Positions 35,622 through 45,609 are shown, numbered from the stretch's first letter. The stretch is 64,000 bases of DNA from Nitrosomonas ureae (GCF_001455205.1 NZ_CP013341.1:2542001-2606000), one strand, 5' to 3'. Numbers and translations are program-made. Notes: generated by a model from the letters alone, not told the origin.

Positions 35622-36326
35622 TTAATTTTTAGTATATTTTGGAGGATACTTCCAATTGAGGTAATTGCAAAGCCCTGGCAGATCGGGGAACACGGTTCGA
35701 GCGCTAACTCCGTGCCGATCTAGCGAAATCAGAATATCACACTTAAGCTTGCTGGGTATCCGATATTCAAACAGACTATCTGCGATCTTTGCGTCTTCTT
35801 CCAGCGGAACGAATCCATTTTTGAATGTGTTGTGATGCCACGTGAACCAGCCTTGCTGAGCAACGATTCTAGGATTGTTTAATCGAGGCTGGAAGACCTT
35901 GGTTTCAGTAAGTGAAATACTTGATATATCATATGGATTTTCTTCAAGATGAGTGCCTGCCAGCAATGCGTAAACAAATACATCACCCTCTGCGTTACGA
36001 TCGGAACATGCAAACCAGAGTGCAACTAGTGGGTTTGATGTCCAGTCGAGAAGTCGAGTATTCAGGCCATGATGCTGAGCTAATACAAGTAGGTCAATGT
36101 AAGTTAGCTCGTTTGCTGGCAATAAAGAAGCGCCCAGCAGCCTCATTTGCTTAAGCATTTCTCTCTCTCGTTCGAGAGGATTGAACAGTGGGGCCGATCT
36201 AACTAATGACGGATTGAGTTTGCCTTCAACGGGTTGACCTCGGAAGATTGTCAGAGCACTAACTACCTCTAAAAAGTCGATATTTTCTATATATTCTGAT
36301 AAGGAGTTGACGGTCGCTTTAATCAT
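35622..36326 (-). CDS. FRG domain protein
   Basis: A 234-residue protein with a near full-length FRG domain, named for its N-terminal F-R-G motif, here ALTIFRGQP (about 27-35). Further conserved parts are LAQHHGLNTRLLDWTSNPLVALWFAC (around 90-116) and AQQGWFTWH. FRG proteins are common in defence islands, but their reaction is not settled; the fold is thought to be related to ADP-ribosyl transferases. It follows the 302-aa gene by 78 bases on the same strand and probably shares its transcript. Confidence 0.82.
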   Translation of the reverse strand: MIKATVNSLSEYIENIDFLEVVSALTIFRGQPVEGKLNPSLVRSAPLFNPLEREREMLKQMRLLGASLLPANELTYIDLLVLAQHHGLNTRLLDWTSNPLVALWFACSDRNAEGDVFVYALLAGTHLEENPYDISSISLTETKVFQPRLNNPRIVAQQGWFTWHHNTFKNGFVPLEEDAKIADSLFEYRIPSKLKCDILISLDRHGVSARTVFPDLPGLCNYLNWKYPPKYTKN

Positions 36327-36404
36327 TTTTATGGGAGATTTAAATGAATGTTTAAGCCAAAATTGACTTGTTACGTTAAGAGCCCTAAAAATGAAAGTAA
36401 GGTT

Positions 36405-37313
36405 TTACCGTCGCTTTCTCTCCGTGCGTCTTGCGATTTTAGGTAAATTATCAGATGGTGATATGATAGTGCAGATCTCAGCTTTGTCAGAAAAATTCTT
36501 GTGGGCAAGGCTAGCCAATGTTTCACCTGAGGCTTGACTTTGTTTAACGAGTTGTAGCAAGTCCTCACCTTGAATGCGATGGCCATCCTTTCCGCTGATA
36601 ATAGTCTGGAAGCGAAAAGCTGCTTCTTCCTCACTAGATGTCTCTGTCTCTTGGATGAGCTTGATAAGATCTGCGTCGGCCGCAGCTTGAATTCCCGCAC
36701 CGAAGGGACCAAAGTTGTGTTGAAAAAGATCAGGCATGGACATGCTAAGATCAATATGAAACAAGTCCTCTTCAGAGAGTGGGATGTGGAAATCGCTGAA
36801 ATTGATAAATGGCTTACCATCAATTCTCATTTGAAAGTGATAGTGCGGAAAATCTGTTTGCGTGCCATTGTGACCCGTGTAGTCGTTTTTAGCGCAGTCA
36901 AAAGTCCATTCTATGTTTTTCCATTTAACTGTGTACTCAAATATTTTTCTTTCAGCCTTTTGCGAGGTAAGGTCATTGATTGCGCCGAGTAATTTCTCTT
37001 GATTGGCACACCAGCGAGTAAAGGCGGCGATCTGTGTGTAACCAAATCTTGGGAACAGAAGAGGGAAGTCATTTTTCTTGAACTTACATTGGCGCAGTAT
37101 CCAGTGAACGCACGGCTCTGTGCGACTGATTGTTGTTTTTAAGGGTTTGCCACATAGATAGCATTCGTGCTTTAGGTAACTGGCTTCGAATTTGTTGTAC
37201 TCCTCCTCGGCCCGCAGTTCGTTATGCTCATTCCAAGAAGTAATTTCTTCTTGAGATTGAGACTTTAGGAATGTACGCATCGCTTCTGAATTGATTCTAC
37301 GCGCTAATGCCAT
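36405..37313 (-). CDS. Unknown protein with N-terminal zinc-ribbon-like cysteines
   Basis: A 302-residue soluble protein without a family I recognise. Cysteines CYLCGKPL (about 51-54) and a CVHWILRQC stretch (about 68-76) could hold a zinc ion. The middle (NGTQTDFPHYHFQMRIDGKPF) is rich in His and aromatic residues and looks like a compact beta domain. A basic tail ends in RRTERKRR. It is the first gene of a leftward pair with the FRG gene, and an upstream S24-type peptidase lies 200 bases away. A joint role in defence is possible but unproven. Confidence 0.6.
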   Translation of the reverse strand: MALARRINSEAMRTFLKSQSQEEITSWNEHNELRAEEEYNKFEASYLKHECYLCGKPLKTTISRTEPCVHWILRQCKFKKNDFPLLFPRFGYTQIAAFTRWCANQEKLLGAINDLTSQKAERKIFEYTVKWKNIEWTFDCAKNDYTGHNGTQTDFPHYHFQMRIDGKPFINFSDFHIPLSEEDLFHIDLSMSMPDLFQHNFGPFGAGIQAAADADLIKLIQETETSSEEEAAFRFQTIISGKDGHRIQGEDLLQLVKQSQASGETLASLAHKNFSDKAEICTIISPSDNLPKIARRTERKRR

Positions 37314-37513
37314 GTATTAAAAGTACCATAATTAGTAAGAAACATGTGCTCAATAATCAAATGTGCTTGTTTTATAACTTTATAATTGAGTAAATGTTTA
37401 AGTGTGTCAATTTTATGTCAATTCCTGAATTAGACATATTATTATTATGTTGATAAATAAGACAATTATGAGGAGTACTTAATAAAAATGGCAATATTTT
37501 ACAAAAAACCAAA

Positions 37514-38200
37514 TTAAATCCTACGCCCAAACCAAATCACTTTCCCAATAATATGCAGCGATTTAGCTGCTAATTCATCTAGTTCTTCAGATTCGTAATT
37601 AGGATTATCGCTTTTAACGATCAAGGAGCCGTTCAATTTGCGCTGAATCCGTTTAACGACTAGTTCATTATCCAATTGCAGCACGTATAAGGAATTATTT
37701 TCCAGATGGGATCTTCTCACGTCGGTGAGGATCAGGTCATCACTCCGTAATGTCGGTTCCATGCTGTCGTCTTTAATAGTAATTAACGCCAGACAATCAT
37801 TACGAACATTCAGCGACATATCAAGCCATTCCTTTTTAAAAGCCAGATAATCAACAATTTGTTCAGAATGAATTGCACAATTATGCCCTTCCGTTGTTAC
37901 TGTTTGAATATCATATTTCGGAAGCGAAACAAAATCATTTACCCTGATATTAGTGATGGAATGACTTTCGGCTGTTAAGTGATTGTGCTCACTATCACTT
38001 GAAACAAGTTTTAGTGGTGTGGTTGAATAAAGCCTAGAAGACTGTTTTTCATTACTTTCTTTGTTATCTTTCTTTGTAAAGAAATCAGGATTCTGACTTA
38101 TATAAGTGTGAATGGCTTCAAGAACATTTTTGGGCGGAAGATATTCAGTCTGAATTCTTGCACAAATAATAATACACCAGAATAAATAAGCATATAACAA
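37514..38200 (-). CDS. S24-type peptidase (LexA/CI-like) without a DNA-binding domain
   Basis: A 228-residue protein. The C-terminal half is a clear S24 peptidase with nucleophile Ser in KDDSMEPTL (about 147) and Lys in ELVVKRIQ, as in LexA, UmuD and phage repressors, which cut themselves on RecA filaments. The N-terminal half shows no helix-turn-helix; it starts TTG with a hydrophobic MLYAYLFWC stretch. The Ala-Gly cleavage pair is also not evident. Either the gene has lost its 5' part or it is a UmuD-like form. No ribosome site is visible. Confidence 0.65.
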   Translation of the reverse strand: MLYAYLFWCIIICARIQTEYLPPKNVLEAIHTYISQNPDFFTKKDNKESNEKQSSRLYSTTPLKLVSSDSEHNHLTAESHSITNIRVNDFVSLPKYDIQTVTTEGHNCAIHSEQIVDYLAFKKEWLDMSLNVRNDCLALITIKDDSMEPTLRSDDLILTDVRRSHLENNSLYVLQLDNELVVKRIQRKLNGSLIVKSDNPNYESEELDELAAKSLHIIGKVIWFGRRI

Positions 38201-38266
38201 TCAATGTGAAGAAGGTATTTTCCTATTCGCATGTATTCTGGAATATGCCTGTTTTTTGGCTGGTAG

Positions 38267-38284
38267 TGTCCCGCCAGTGTCCCA
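38267..38284 (+). repeat. TGTCCC tandem motif, left copy
   Basis: TGTCCCG and TGTCCCA lie 11 bases apart. A near copy (15 of 18 identical, same orientation, same spacing) lies at 51778-51795 next to an integrase gene. In both places an A-run and a hairpin follow directly. They may be arm-type recombinase sites or end markers of the element between them. Confidence 0.4.
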
Positions 38285-38298
38285 CCAGAACCAATAAA

Positions 38299-38321
38299 AA
38301 ACCCGCCACTAGGACGGGTTT
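38299..38321 (-). terminator. Intrinsic terminator of the CBS gene
   Basis: On the minus strand AAACCCG and CGGGTTT pair, extended by CC/GG near the loop, and the stem is followed by a run of T. It lies 19 bases after the stop of the leftward CBS-domain gene. Confidence 0.75.
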
Positions 38322-38339
38322 GTTCATTAATTTTCTAAT

Positions 38340-38771
38340 TTATGCAGCTTTTCCAGTTGCTCTTTCTACTACTTCACTTGTTTCCTGCTTATTGTCATTG
38401 CTACGAATGATTCTGCCGAAAGTTAAAATGCCACAAATATTATCGTTCTCATCTTTTACAACTAACCGGCTAACATGGTTTTCACTCATAACTTGCGCGG
38501 CATCTTTCAAAGTATCTGATTCTTTACAACAGCAAACAGTAGAAGTCATATAATCCCGCACAATTTCGCGTGTAGGGTCTCTACCCTCCGCAATAGCACG
38601 GACAACTATGTCCCGATCCGTAATAATCCCTTCAAGCGTGTTTTCGACACCCACTGGAAGAAAGCCACAACCAGCTTGTTTCATCTTTATTGACGCCTCT
38701 TCCAGGGTTGCATCAGCATTAATGAGCTTTAGATTCCTTTCCATTAGTTTATTTACTTGTTGGTTTTCCAT
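38340..38771 (-). CDS. CBS-pair domain protein
   Basis: A 143-residue protein formed by two CBS domains, the first with GFLPVGVENTLEGIITDRDIV and the second with VSRLVVKDENDNICGIL. The pair forms a Bateman module that binds adenosine nucleotides. An unusual CCC cluster (TSTVCCCKESD) occurs between the two. An AAGGAGG ribosome site precedes the ATG, and a terminator follows, so it is a single-gene unit. The target it controls is unknown. Confidence 0.88.
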   Translation of the reverse strand: MENQQVNKLMERNLKLINADATLEEASIKMKQAGCGFLPVGVENTLEGIITDRDIVVRAIAEGRDPTREIVRDYMTSTVCCCKESDTLKDAAQVMSENHVSRLVVKDENDNICGILTFGRIIRSNDNKQETSEVVERATGKAA

Positions 38772-39241
38772 GTTGTCCTCCTTAAGGGGAATTAAAATTT
38801 CCTAGAGATGTAACTTGAATAATGCACTGGGTAAATAAGAAACTAACAATTAGGAAAAATAATGTATGTGCGGTTATTAACAGTCTAAAGGATTAAGCTT
38901 TGTGGCTGTTATCTTCATTAATAACAAAGAAGAAGTATGAATTGGGTCAGCATTGAGTTCGGTATTAATAAAACTGAAAGCATTTAATAGTTAATTAAAA
39001 TAACTAGCTGAATTGTAGTTTTATGTAGCAGCTTGATACTGAAAAAAACTTAGATTTGAAAGTAACATTACTTGCTAAAACTCACATTTCAAGGCGAGTT
39101 AACTGATTGTCAACCTGTGAACTAAAATGTCACCTGATTGATAAGTTAAGTGTTAACCACTTTTAAAAATTGATTCGCTGGAATTTTCACCAGGTTAGAA
39201 TAATCCTCATAAAAAAAACGCTGTAAAGTACCTTGTTTAAA
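38772..39241. other. Intergenic region with a possible insertion-sequence end relic
   Basis: 470 AT-rich bases without a gene. The segment GTGAACTAAAATGTCACCTG (39117-39136) resembles the terminal repeats of some IS21-like elements, but no partner end or transposase is near. Nothing else can be supported. Confidence 0.3.
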
Positions 39242-39810
39242 TCAAGATTGGCTTGTTGCTATATCCAGTTTTGGAAGTTTCTTCACAATTTTCATGGTTT
39301 CCAGACTCACAGTAATCACCCTTTGAAATAATTTAAGCGGATAAGATGCTTCATTCATGGTTTCAATTGCCCAATCATTGGCATCGTTGACTATACCGCT
39401 TTCTTTATGTGTAGTGACTGCTTGACGTTCCATAACCCATTCCAAAGCTGGTTTGCCGTTAACAATATATTCATAAGCTTCTAATGGAATATGTGTCATG
39501 GTGATCTTGTGATTATAAATCACCGTAGATTTGTCAGTTTCCTTGCCTTTTTTTCCAAATTTCATTTGTTCAACACGGTAATCTTTATCTTCAAATTGAT
39601 TCATGAATAATTCACAGCTCGCAAAATTGACGGCATAAGGTTCAACTGATTCATAATTGATATGTAGCTCTGCCAAATCACGGCCTGCTTGACTGAATGC
39701 CCAAAAATGACTGGCTTTTGTCACACAAGGAATACGCGGTAATTCTTTGCTGAGGTTATCAGCAAAACGTTTTTTGTAATCTTCAGAATGCAAGATTCCA
39801 TAGATGTAGT
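39242..39810 (-). pseudogene. C-terminal piece of the type ISP restriction-modification gene
   Basis: The frame reads YGILHSEDYKKRFADNLSKE at the start of the piece and ends at 39242, giving 186 residues that are the normal C-terminus of type ISP (LlaBIII-type) enzymes, part of the target-recognition region. It has no start of its own; the open frame reaching into the IS4 element is an accident. Joined to the 41141 side across the insertion it restores VFYYI-YGILHSED in frame. Severed by the insertion and probably not translated. Confidence 0.85.
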
Positions 39811-41131
39811 CAGTAGTGTCCGGCAATTTACCCAAGATGATTGTATAACAGATTGATCTGTAGAATGAAATGGTATGTTTGGGGGTGTCACCGATTTGAA
39901 AGTGAATTTTTTGCGAAACTGGAGGTTTCCCTACGTGGCTTCTTATCATGCATTCAGGCAAATTGGTATTCGCACAACTCATGGATTACTTGCCCCTTCA
40001 CACATTCCGCCGCTGTGTACAGCGTTACCCTTCCAAATATCCCACCAAGACTCTTTCGCATCTCGATCAATTTCTTTGCATGGCTTTCGCGCAGCTGACT
40101 TACCGCGAGAGTCTGCGCAACATCGAAACCTGTCTGCGCGCTCACCAAGCTAAGCTTTATCACTTGGGCATACGAGGCAACATCGCCAAGAGTACGTTGG
40201 CCGATGCCAACGAGCAGCGCGATTGTCGCATCTACATGGATTTCGCGATGAGCTTGATCCAGATCGCCAGAAAGCTTTACTCCAGCGATAGCTTAGCGGT
40301 GGAGTTGGAACAGACAGTCTATGCACTCGATACCACGACCATCGATCTGTGTTTGAGCGTCTTTCCATGGGCGCGCTTTCGTCAGACCAAAGCTGCCGTC
40401 AAGATGCATACACTGCTTGATCTACGCGGCAACATTCCAACGTTCATCCATATCAGCGACGGCAAGATGCACGAAGTCAATGTGCTCGATTTCCTGATCC
40501 CCGAAGCTGGCAGCTTTTACATCATGGATCGGGGCTTTACCGACTTTGCTCGCTGGTTCACTATGCATCAAGCACAAGCATTTTTTGTAACGCGCGCTAA
40601 ATCCAGTCTCCTTTTTCGCCGTGTCTACTCTCACTCAGTGGACAAATCCACGGGACTGCGATGCGATCAGACCATTGCATTGACCGCTACGAAGGCCAGC
40701 AAGGATTACCCGCAGCACCTACGACGTATTAAGTTCTATGATGCCGAACACGACAAGCATCTGGTATTTCTAACCAACAACTTCGATTTACCTGCACTGA
40801 CCATCGCTCAGCTTTATCGTTGTCGCTGGCAGATCGAACTATTCTTCAAGTGGATCAAACAACATCTTCGTATCAAGCAATTCTACGGAACCACTGAAAA
40901 CGCAGTCAAGACACAGATATGGATTGCCATCTCGGTTTATGTCTTGGTTGCCATCGTAAAAAAGCGACTCAATACCGAGACTTCACTTTACACAATCCTA
41001 CAAATCCTGAGCCTAACTCTTTTCGAGAAAACTAACCTAGATCAATTACTTAAAAATACTGAGATGCAAATGATCACTCACCATAACAACAACCAACTGA
41101 ATCTATTCAACTAAATTGCCGGACACTACTG
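39811..41131 (+). mobile_element. IS4-family insertion sequence
   Basis: A 1321-base element bounded by perfect 20-base inverted repeats that start CAGTAGTGTCCGGCAATTTA. It is flanked by the 9-base direct repeat AGATGTAGT at 39802-39810 and 41132-41140, a target duplication of IS4-type length. It carries one transposase gene. The perfect repeats and duplication suggest a recent insertion. Confidence 0.95.
39948..41114 (+). CDS. IS4-family transposase
   Basis: A 388-residue DDE transposase. The catalytic acids are in YALDTTTIDL (first Asp), YIMDRGFTD (second Asp) and the IS4 Y-R-E-K signature YRCRWQIELFFKWIKQ (Glu). Full length with intact frame; the stop lies 17 bases inside the right end. 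The N-terminal part carries the usual small DNA-binding domain. Confidence 0.93.
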   Translation: MHSGKLVFAQLMDYLPLHTFRRCVQRYPSKYPTKTLSHLDQFLCMAFAQLTYRESLRNIETCLRAHQAKLYHLGIRGNIAKSTLADANEQRDCRIYMDFAMSLIQIARKLYSSDSLAVELEQTVYALDTTTIDLCLSVFPWARFRQTKAAVKMHTLLDLRGNIPTFIHISDGKMHEVNVLDFLIPEAGSFYIMDRGFTDFARWFTMHQAQAFFVTRAKSSLLFRRVYSHSVDKSTGLRCDQTIALTATKASKDYPQHLRRIKFYDAEHDKHLVFLTNNFDLPALTIAQLYRCRWQIELFFKWIKQHLRIKQFYGTTENAVKTQIWIAISVYVLVAIVKKRLNTETSLYTILQILSLTLFEKTNLDQLLKNTEMQMITHHNNNQLNLFN

Positions 41132-44100
41132 AGATGTAGTAAAAAACATCTTCTTTATTGATGGATTCTGATGGATAGGCTGATTGGAAATGTGCCAGCC
41201 CTGCAACGGTTATACCATCTTTTATATTGTATTTAGCATCGGTGGTAATTGATTTCTTTTGATTGTTTTCAAACAAATCACCATGCACATCATCAGATTG
41301 GATGGATTCATTTAATGATGAGTTATAGAGTTTGAGAGGAAAGCACTGACCTGATGCAATCGTATGCAAATTTGGAATCTTATCTACGATTAAAGCGGAG
41401 AACTCTACTGTTTCCCCCCTCCCAGTTACACAAATCACCCGATTATCTGCTGTTGCATTGGGGAAAATGCGAGGTAATTTATAAATATACTCATTAAGAA
41501 ATTTGTCAAAATAAACCCATTGTTTGGAGAATGGGCGATATATCCCAATGTCAAGGCTATCTTTCATAAAAGATAGCTGTTTATCTCTTGATAAGCTTTG
41601 TTTCAAACCTCTTGACCAACTTATTTTAGTTGTATCATTGTTAACGAAATTTTCAATCCTAAAACTATTATCTTTTGTAAACTTCTGACAGGCTTCTTTA
41701 AATCTAGCAGCTTCAGAATTAAAAAAATCTATCATTCTTGAAATGTTATTTTCCAGTGAATTTCTTGAAAACTGATAACACCATGCATCCCTGCTAGTTG
41801 TTAATCCTAGACAATAATCTTCAAAAATAGCCACTGCCTCTTTATCCTTCTTATCCCCCAAGCTAATAAACTCACTAAAGCTATCATCACGCTGACCTAT
41901 CCAGTCATGATGCTTATCCGGCGTAATGGGTTGCCAGCCATTAGCCTTTTTAATGCCACTGATGCTTTTAAATGACCTAATTCTGGCAAGTTTATCCTCA
42001 CGACTTAAATAATCGCCAATGTCGTGCATATAGATTTGTCCATGCTCAGCAGCTTTGGGATTTTTAATCAAAATACTGATAGCAATCGGTGCCCGGCTAC
42101 CACTTCCAAAAATCTTGCCACCTTCTTTACGTGATAATTCACCGGATGTGCGTTGATTCCCTCGCAAATGAAACACATAAACACGACTAAATTCTTCAGT
42201 CAGGCATTTTCGCAATCCATCCATAGCGTTACCATCCACAAAGCTGGCATTGCTCACAAAACCAATTACACCGCTATTGCCAATACGATCACTTGCCCAA
42301 CGGATAGCGCGAACATATGAATCATAAAGATTTTTAACATTTCCAGCACTTGATTCTTCAGCATAAGTGTCTTCAATTGACCTGTCCAATTTTGGATAAG
42401 TTATATTTTTGTTATTGTCATTTGCACTTTTCTGCCCTGCGGAATAAGGCGGATTGCCCATAATCACGCGTATATCCAACGCCTTTTGCTTCTTGCGCCG
42501 AGTGCTATTAGCCACCAGCATATTGCTGACCAAATCGTCTTTCTCGTGAAGCTGGAAGGTATCGGTCAAGCATATGCCATTAAACGGTTCATAATCCCCA
42601 CCTATGATGCTGTGATAAGCCGCTTCAATGTTTATGGCTGCGATGTAATAAGCCAGCAATACAATTTCATTGGCGTGGATTTCATTCTGGTATTTATAAG
42701 CTAATTGCTGCCGATCAATCAGCCCGCTTTGCAATAGCCTGGTGATGAAGGTTCCGGTTCCTGTAAAGGGGTCAAGTATATGGACATTCGGGCTTCCCAA
42801 GGTTTGATTGAATTCTTGCTGTAATGCGTCATTGATGCTGTGAATAATGAAATCCACCACTTCAACCGGCGTATAAACAATGCCCAGCCTATCAGTCATT
42901 TTCGGGAAGGCGTTTTTAAAAAACTTGTCGTAGAGTTCAACAATGATGCGCTGCTTACCGATGGCGTTATCAATATCAGCTGCCCGCATTTTAACGCTGT
43001 CATAGAATTTTTGTAGCGTCTCGGTTTCTTTTTCAAGGTTTTGCTCATGCAATACATTCAGCACACTTTGCATAGCTTGAGATACCGGATTATGTTGGGT
43101 GAAGCTGTAACCCTCAAACAAGGCATCAAATACTGGCTTGGTGATAATGTGCTGTGCCAGCATTTCTATGGCTTCAGTCTCGGTGATGCTTTCATTCAAA
43201 TCATCGCGCAATTCTTCCAGAAACTTTGCAAACGCTTGATACTCTCGGCCACCCTTGTTTTTTAGTAAGGCTGTAATGCGGGTAACGTGCGTTTGTGCAA
43301 TACGCGCTATATCATTTGCCCAATTCTCCCAATAATCACGCTTGCCGCATTTCTTTACGATTTTCGCGTATATAGCTTTCTGGAATTCATCAAATGCAAA
43401 GCTGGTTTGGATTGAAGTGGTTTTGTCCTTGGTGTTATCAAAGGATTCATTATCATTGCCGTCATAGCCACCCGCACCAATATTGCTGCCTTCTTTCTTA
43501 GTACCTTGCCGTTCGGGTAAAGTATTGCTGACTGCAATGATTTCTATCTTGCTGCTGACATCAGCGCCCAAATCCAGCTTATTGATGGTGGCATCGAAGC
43601 GGTCATCATGCGAACGCAAGGCATTTAAGATTTGCCATACTACTTTGTATTTTTCATTGTTGTTGAGGGCTTTTTCAGGGGATAAGCCAGCGGGTACGCC
43701 AATAGGTAAAATCACATATCCCATGTTTTTACCTTCCGCCCGGCGCATGACACGGCCAACCGATTGCACCACATCAATCTGGGATTTGCGCGGATGCAAA
43801 AATAAAATGGCATCCAAAGCGGGCACGTCCACACCTTCCGATAAGCAGCGGGCATTGCTTAAAATTCGGCAAGTATATTTATCAGTATCTTCTTTTAACC
43901 AGTTTAACCGGCTATTGCGTGCAGTGGCATTGAAAGTGCCGTCCACATGATCGGCTTCACAGTTAAGGGGTAGAAAATCTTCGGGCAGTGATAGGTTTTT
44001 CAGATATTCATCAATGACGATGGCGAATTCATCCTTTATGCGTTTTGAGCTTTTAATATCACGGCAAAAGGCAACCGCCCGGCGCATAGGGTCGCAATCA

Positions 44101-45488
44101 GCAACTACATCCGCTTTGATATCCAGTTTGCTTAAAGCACGATAGCAGCCAATTATTTTGGTGGCATCATCCAGTATCAATTCACTGTCGGTATCGGTTA
44201 AACGCTTCTGCACGCCTTCACTGACCAGCGTTTCATCAACGGCCAATACCAGCACTTTATAATCGGTGAGTAAGTGTTTTTGTACTGCATAAGAAAAACT
44301 CAACTCATAGAGCGTTTCGCCATATAAGGCAGGGTTATCCATCGATGCAAGCACGGCATCCACTTCCTTGGCCTTGGTTTTGATGGCATCACCAAAGATA
44401 CGCGGTGTTGCGGTCATGTAAAGGCGTTTTGTGCCTTTGATATAATCCGGATCATGAATTTTTACAAAGTTTGATTCATCTTCACCGTCTAAGGTGGCAC
44501 CTGTAGTGCGGTGAGCTTCATCACAGATAATCAGATCAAAGGCAGGTAATCCATATTGCTTTTGCGCGTCATGAATAACCTGAATAGATTGATAGGTTGC
44601 AAAAATGACGGTCATTTCACCATCGTGAGGATGCGCTATTTTTTCCGCCAGCTTCTTTGCATTCGTAGTGGCTGGGTAAGCCAGATCATGAATATTGATA
44701 TCTGCCAGATCATCGCTGTTTTTCCGTTTACCTACTTGAACATCTGAACAGACGGCATAAGAACGCAGCGGCAAGACACTTTCAATCGTCCATTCGGTAA
44801 TCGTTTGAGACATTAAAGACAGGGATGGCACCAGAAATAAAACTTGATGGCCGCTGCCTGCCATTTCTTCGGCAATCTTCAAGCTAGTGAAGGTTTTACC
44901 GGTGCCACAAGCCATGATCATCTTGCCACGGTCAGCTATTGCCAATCCTTCCTTAACCGCTTTTATTGCGGCAATCTGGTGATCCCTTGGTTTCTTCTTA
45001 GGCTTGAGTATAATCGCGCTGGGTGCGTATACACTCCAATCAATCGGGCTGTTTTCTAATTCGGATAAGCCAATCCGTTGGGTTCCGATGGTTTGATTAC
45101 TGAGTGCCGTTTCAGCATGTTCACTCCATGCGCCATTGGTAGAATCAATGATTAACCGGCGAGTGAATCCTTTCTTGCCTGAAGCGGTAAAGAATGAATC
45201 CAAATCTGATTTCTGGATTCTGTAGTTTTCTGCATAAAACTTGCATTGAATGGCACAGAATCCTTCCTGTTCACTTAATCCTGCAACCAGGTCTATGCCA
45301 ATGTCACGGCTATCAATACCTTGTGATTCTGCCCAGTCTTTGTATGTCCATACTTCGGAGAATTGCGGGGAATAGGTGGGGTCATTCTTGAGAAAATCCT
45401 TAATCAATAATTCAAAGTACGTGCCTTTTTCTCGTTCGGTGCGTGATGCGCTGCGATAGCTTGCGAGTAATTCCCGTAAGGCTGACAT
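41103..45488 (-). CDS. Type ISP restriction-modification enzyme, truncated by IS4 insertion
   Basis: 1452 residues of a single-chain type ISP enzyme plus nine residues read from the insertion sequence. Order: Mrr-like nuclease (Asp66, QCK at 81-83), helicase with Walker A ACGTGKT (193-199) and DEAH (323-326), coupling domain, then an N6-adenine methylase with DPFTGTGTF (near 906) and NPPY (near 1010), and the start of the target-recognition domain. The gene would be 1638 codons without the insertion. Loss of the recognition C-terminus should abolish site-specific action. An AGGGGAAAG ribosome site supports the start. It is the cargo of the leftward element. Confidence 0.9.
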   Translation of the reverse strand: MSALRELLASYRSASRTEREKGTYFELLIKDFLKNDPTYSPQFSEVWTYKDWAESQGIDSRDIGIDLVAGLSEQEGFCAIQCKFYAENYRIQKSDLDSFFTASGKKGFTRRLIIDSTNGAWSEHAETALSNQTIGTQRIGLSELENSPIDWSVYAPSAIILKPKKKPRDHQIAAIKAVKEGLAIADRGKMIMACGTGKTFTSLKIAEEMAGSGHQVLFLVPSLSLMSQTITEWTIESVLPLRSYAVCSDVQVGKRKNSDDLADINIHDLAYPATTNAKKLAEKIAHPHDGEMTVIFATYQSIQVIHDAQKQYGLPAFDLIICDEAHRTTGATLDGEDESNFVKIHDPDYIKGTKRLYMTATPRIFGDAIKTKAKEVDAVLASMDNPALYGETLYELSFSYAVQKHLLTDYKVLVLAVDETLVSEGVQKRLTDTDSELILDDATKIIGCYRALSKLDIKADVVADCDPMRRAVAFCRDIKSSKRIKDEFAIVIDEYLKNLSLPEDFLPLNCEADHVDGTFNATARNSRLNWLKEDTDKYTCRILSNARCLSEGVDVPALDAILFLHPRKSQIDVVQSVGRVMRRAEGKNMGYVILPIGVPAGLSPEKALNNNEKYKVVWQILNALRSHDDRFDATINKLDLGADVSSKIEIIAVSNTLPERQGTKKEGSNIGAGGYDGNDNESFDNTKDKTTSIQTSFAFDEFQKAIYAKIVKKCGKRDYWENWANDIARIAQTHVTRITALLKNKGGREYQAFAKFLEELRDDLNESITETEAIEMLAQHIITKPVFDALFEGYSFTQHNPVSQAMQSVLNVLHEQNLEKETETLQKFYDSVKMRAADIDNAIGKQRIIVELYDKFFKNAFPKMTDRLGIVYTPVEVVDFIIHSINDALQQEFNQTLGSPNVHILDPFTGTGTFITRLLQSGLIDRQQLAYKYQNEIHANEIVLLAYYIAAINIEAAYHSIIGGDYEPFNGICLTDTFQLHEKDDLVSNMLVANSTRRKKQKALDIRVIMGNPPYSAGQKSANDNNKNITYPKLDRSIEDTYAEESSAGNVKNLYDSYVRAIRWASDRIGNSGVIGFVSNASFVDGNAMDGLRKCLTEEFSRVYVFHLRGNQRTSGELSRKEGGKIFGSGSRAPIAISILIKNPKAAEHGQIYMHDIGDYLSREDKLARIRSFKSISGIKKANGWQPITPDKHHDWIGQRDDSFSEFISLGDKKDKEAVAIFEDYCLGLTTSRDAWCYQFSRNSLENNISRMIDFFNSEAARFKEACQKFTKDNSFRIENFVNNDTTKISWSRGLKQSLSRDKQLSFMKDSLDIGIYRPFSKQWVYFDKFLNEYIYKLPRIFPNATADNRVICVTGRGETVEFSALIVDKIPNLHTIASGQCFPLKLYNSSLNESIQSDDVHGDLFENNQKKSITTDAKYNIKDGITVAGLAHFQSAYPSESINKEDVFYYISVVSGNLVE

Positions 45489-45609
45489 ACTTTCCCCTGA
45501 AATTTAATTTTAAACAGAATTTCGCTTGGAATGCATATACTCATTTACATATTTGAACAAACAAAACGGAGTAATGCTATTACTATTTATTTCAACTAAT
45601 TTCTTTAGT

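Noticed and set aside
39242..39982. 246-codon frame as a complete protein
   Set aside because: Its first 60 codons are read from inside the IS4 element; only the part to 39810 is the severed end of the RM gene.
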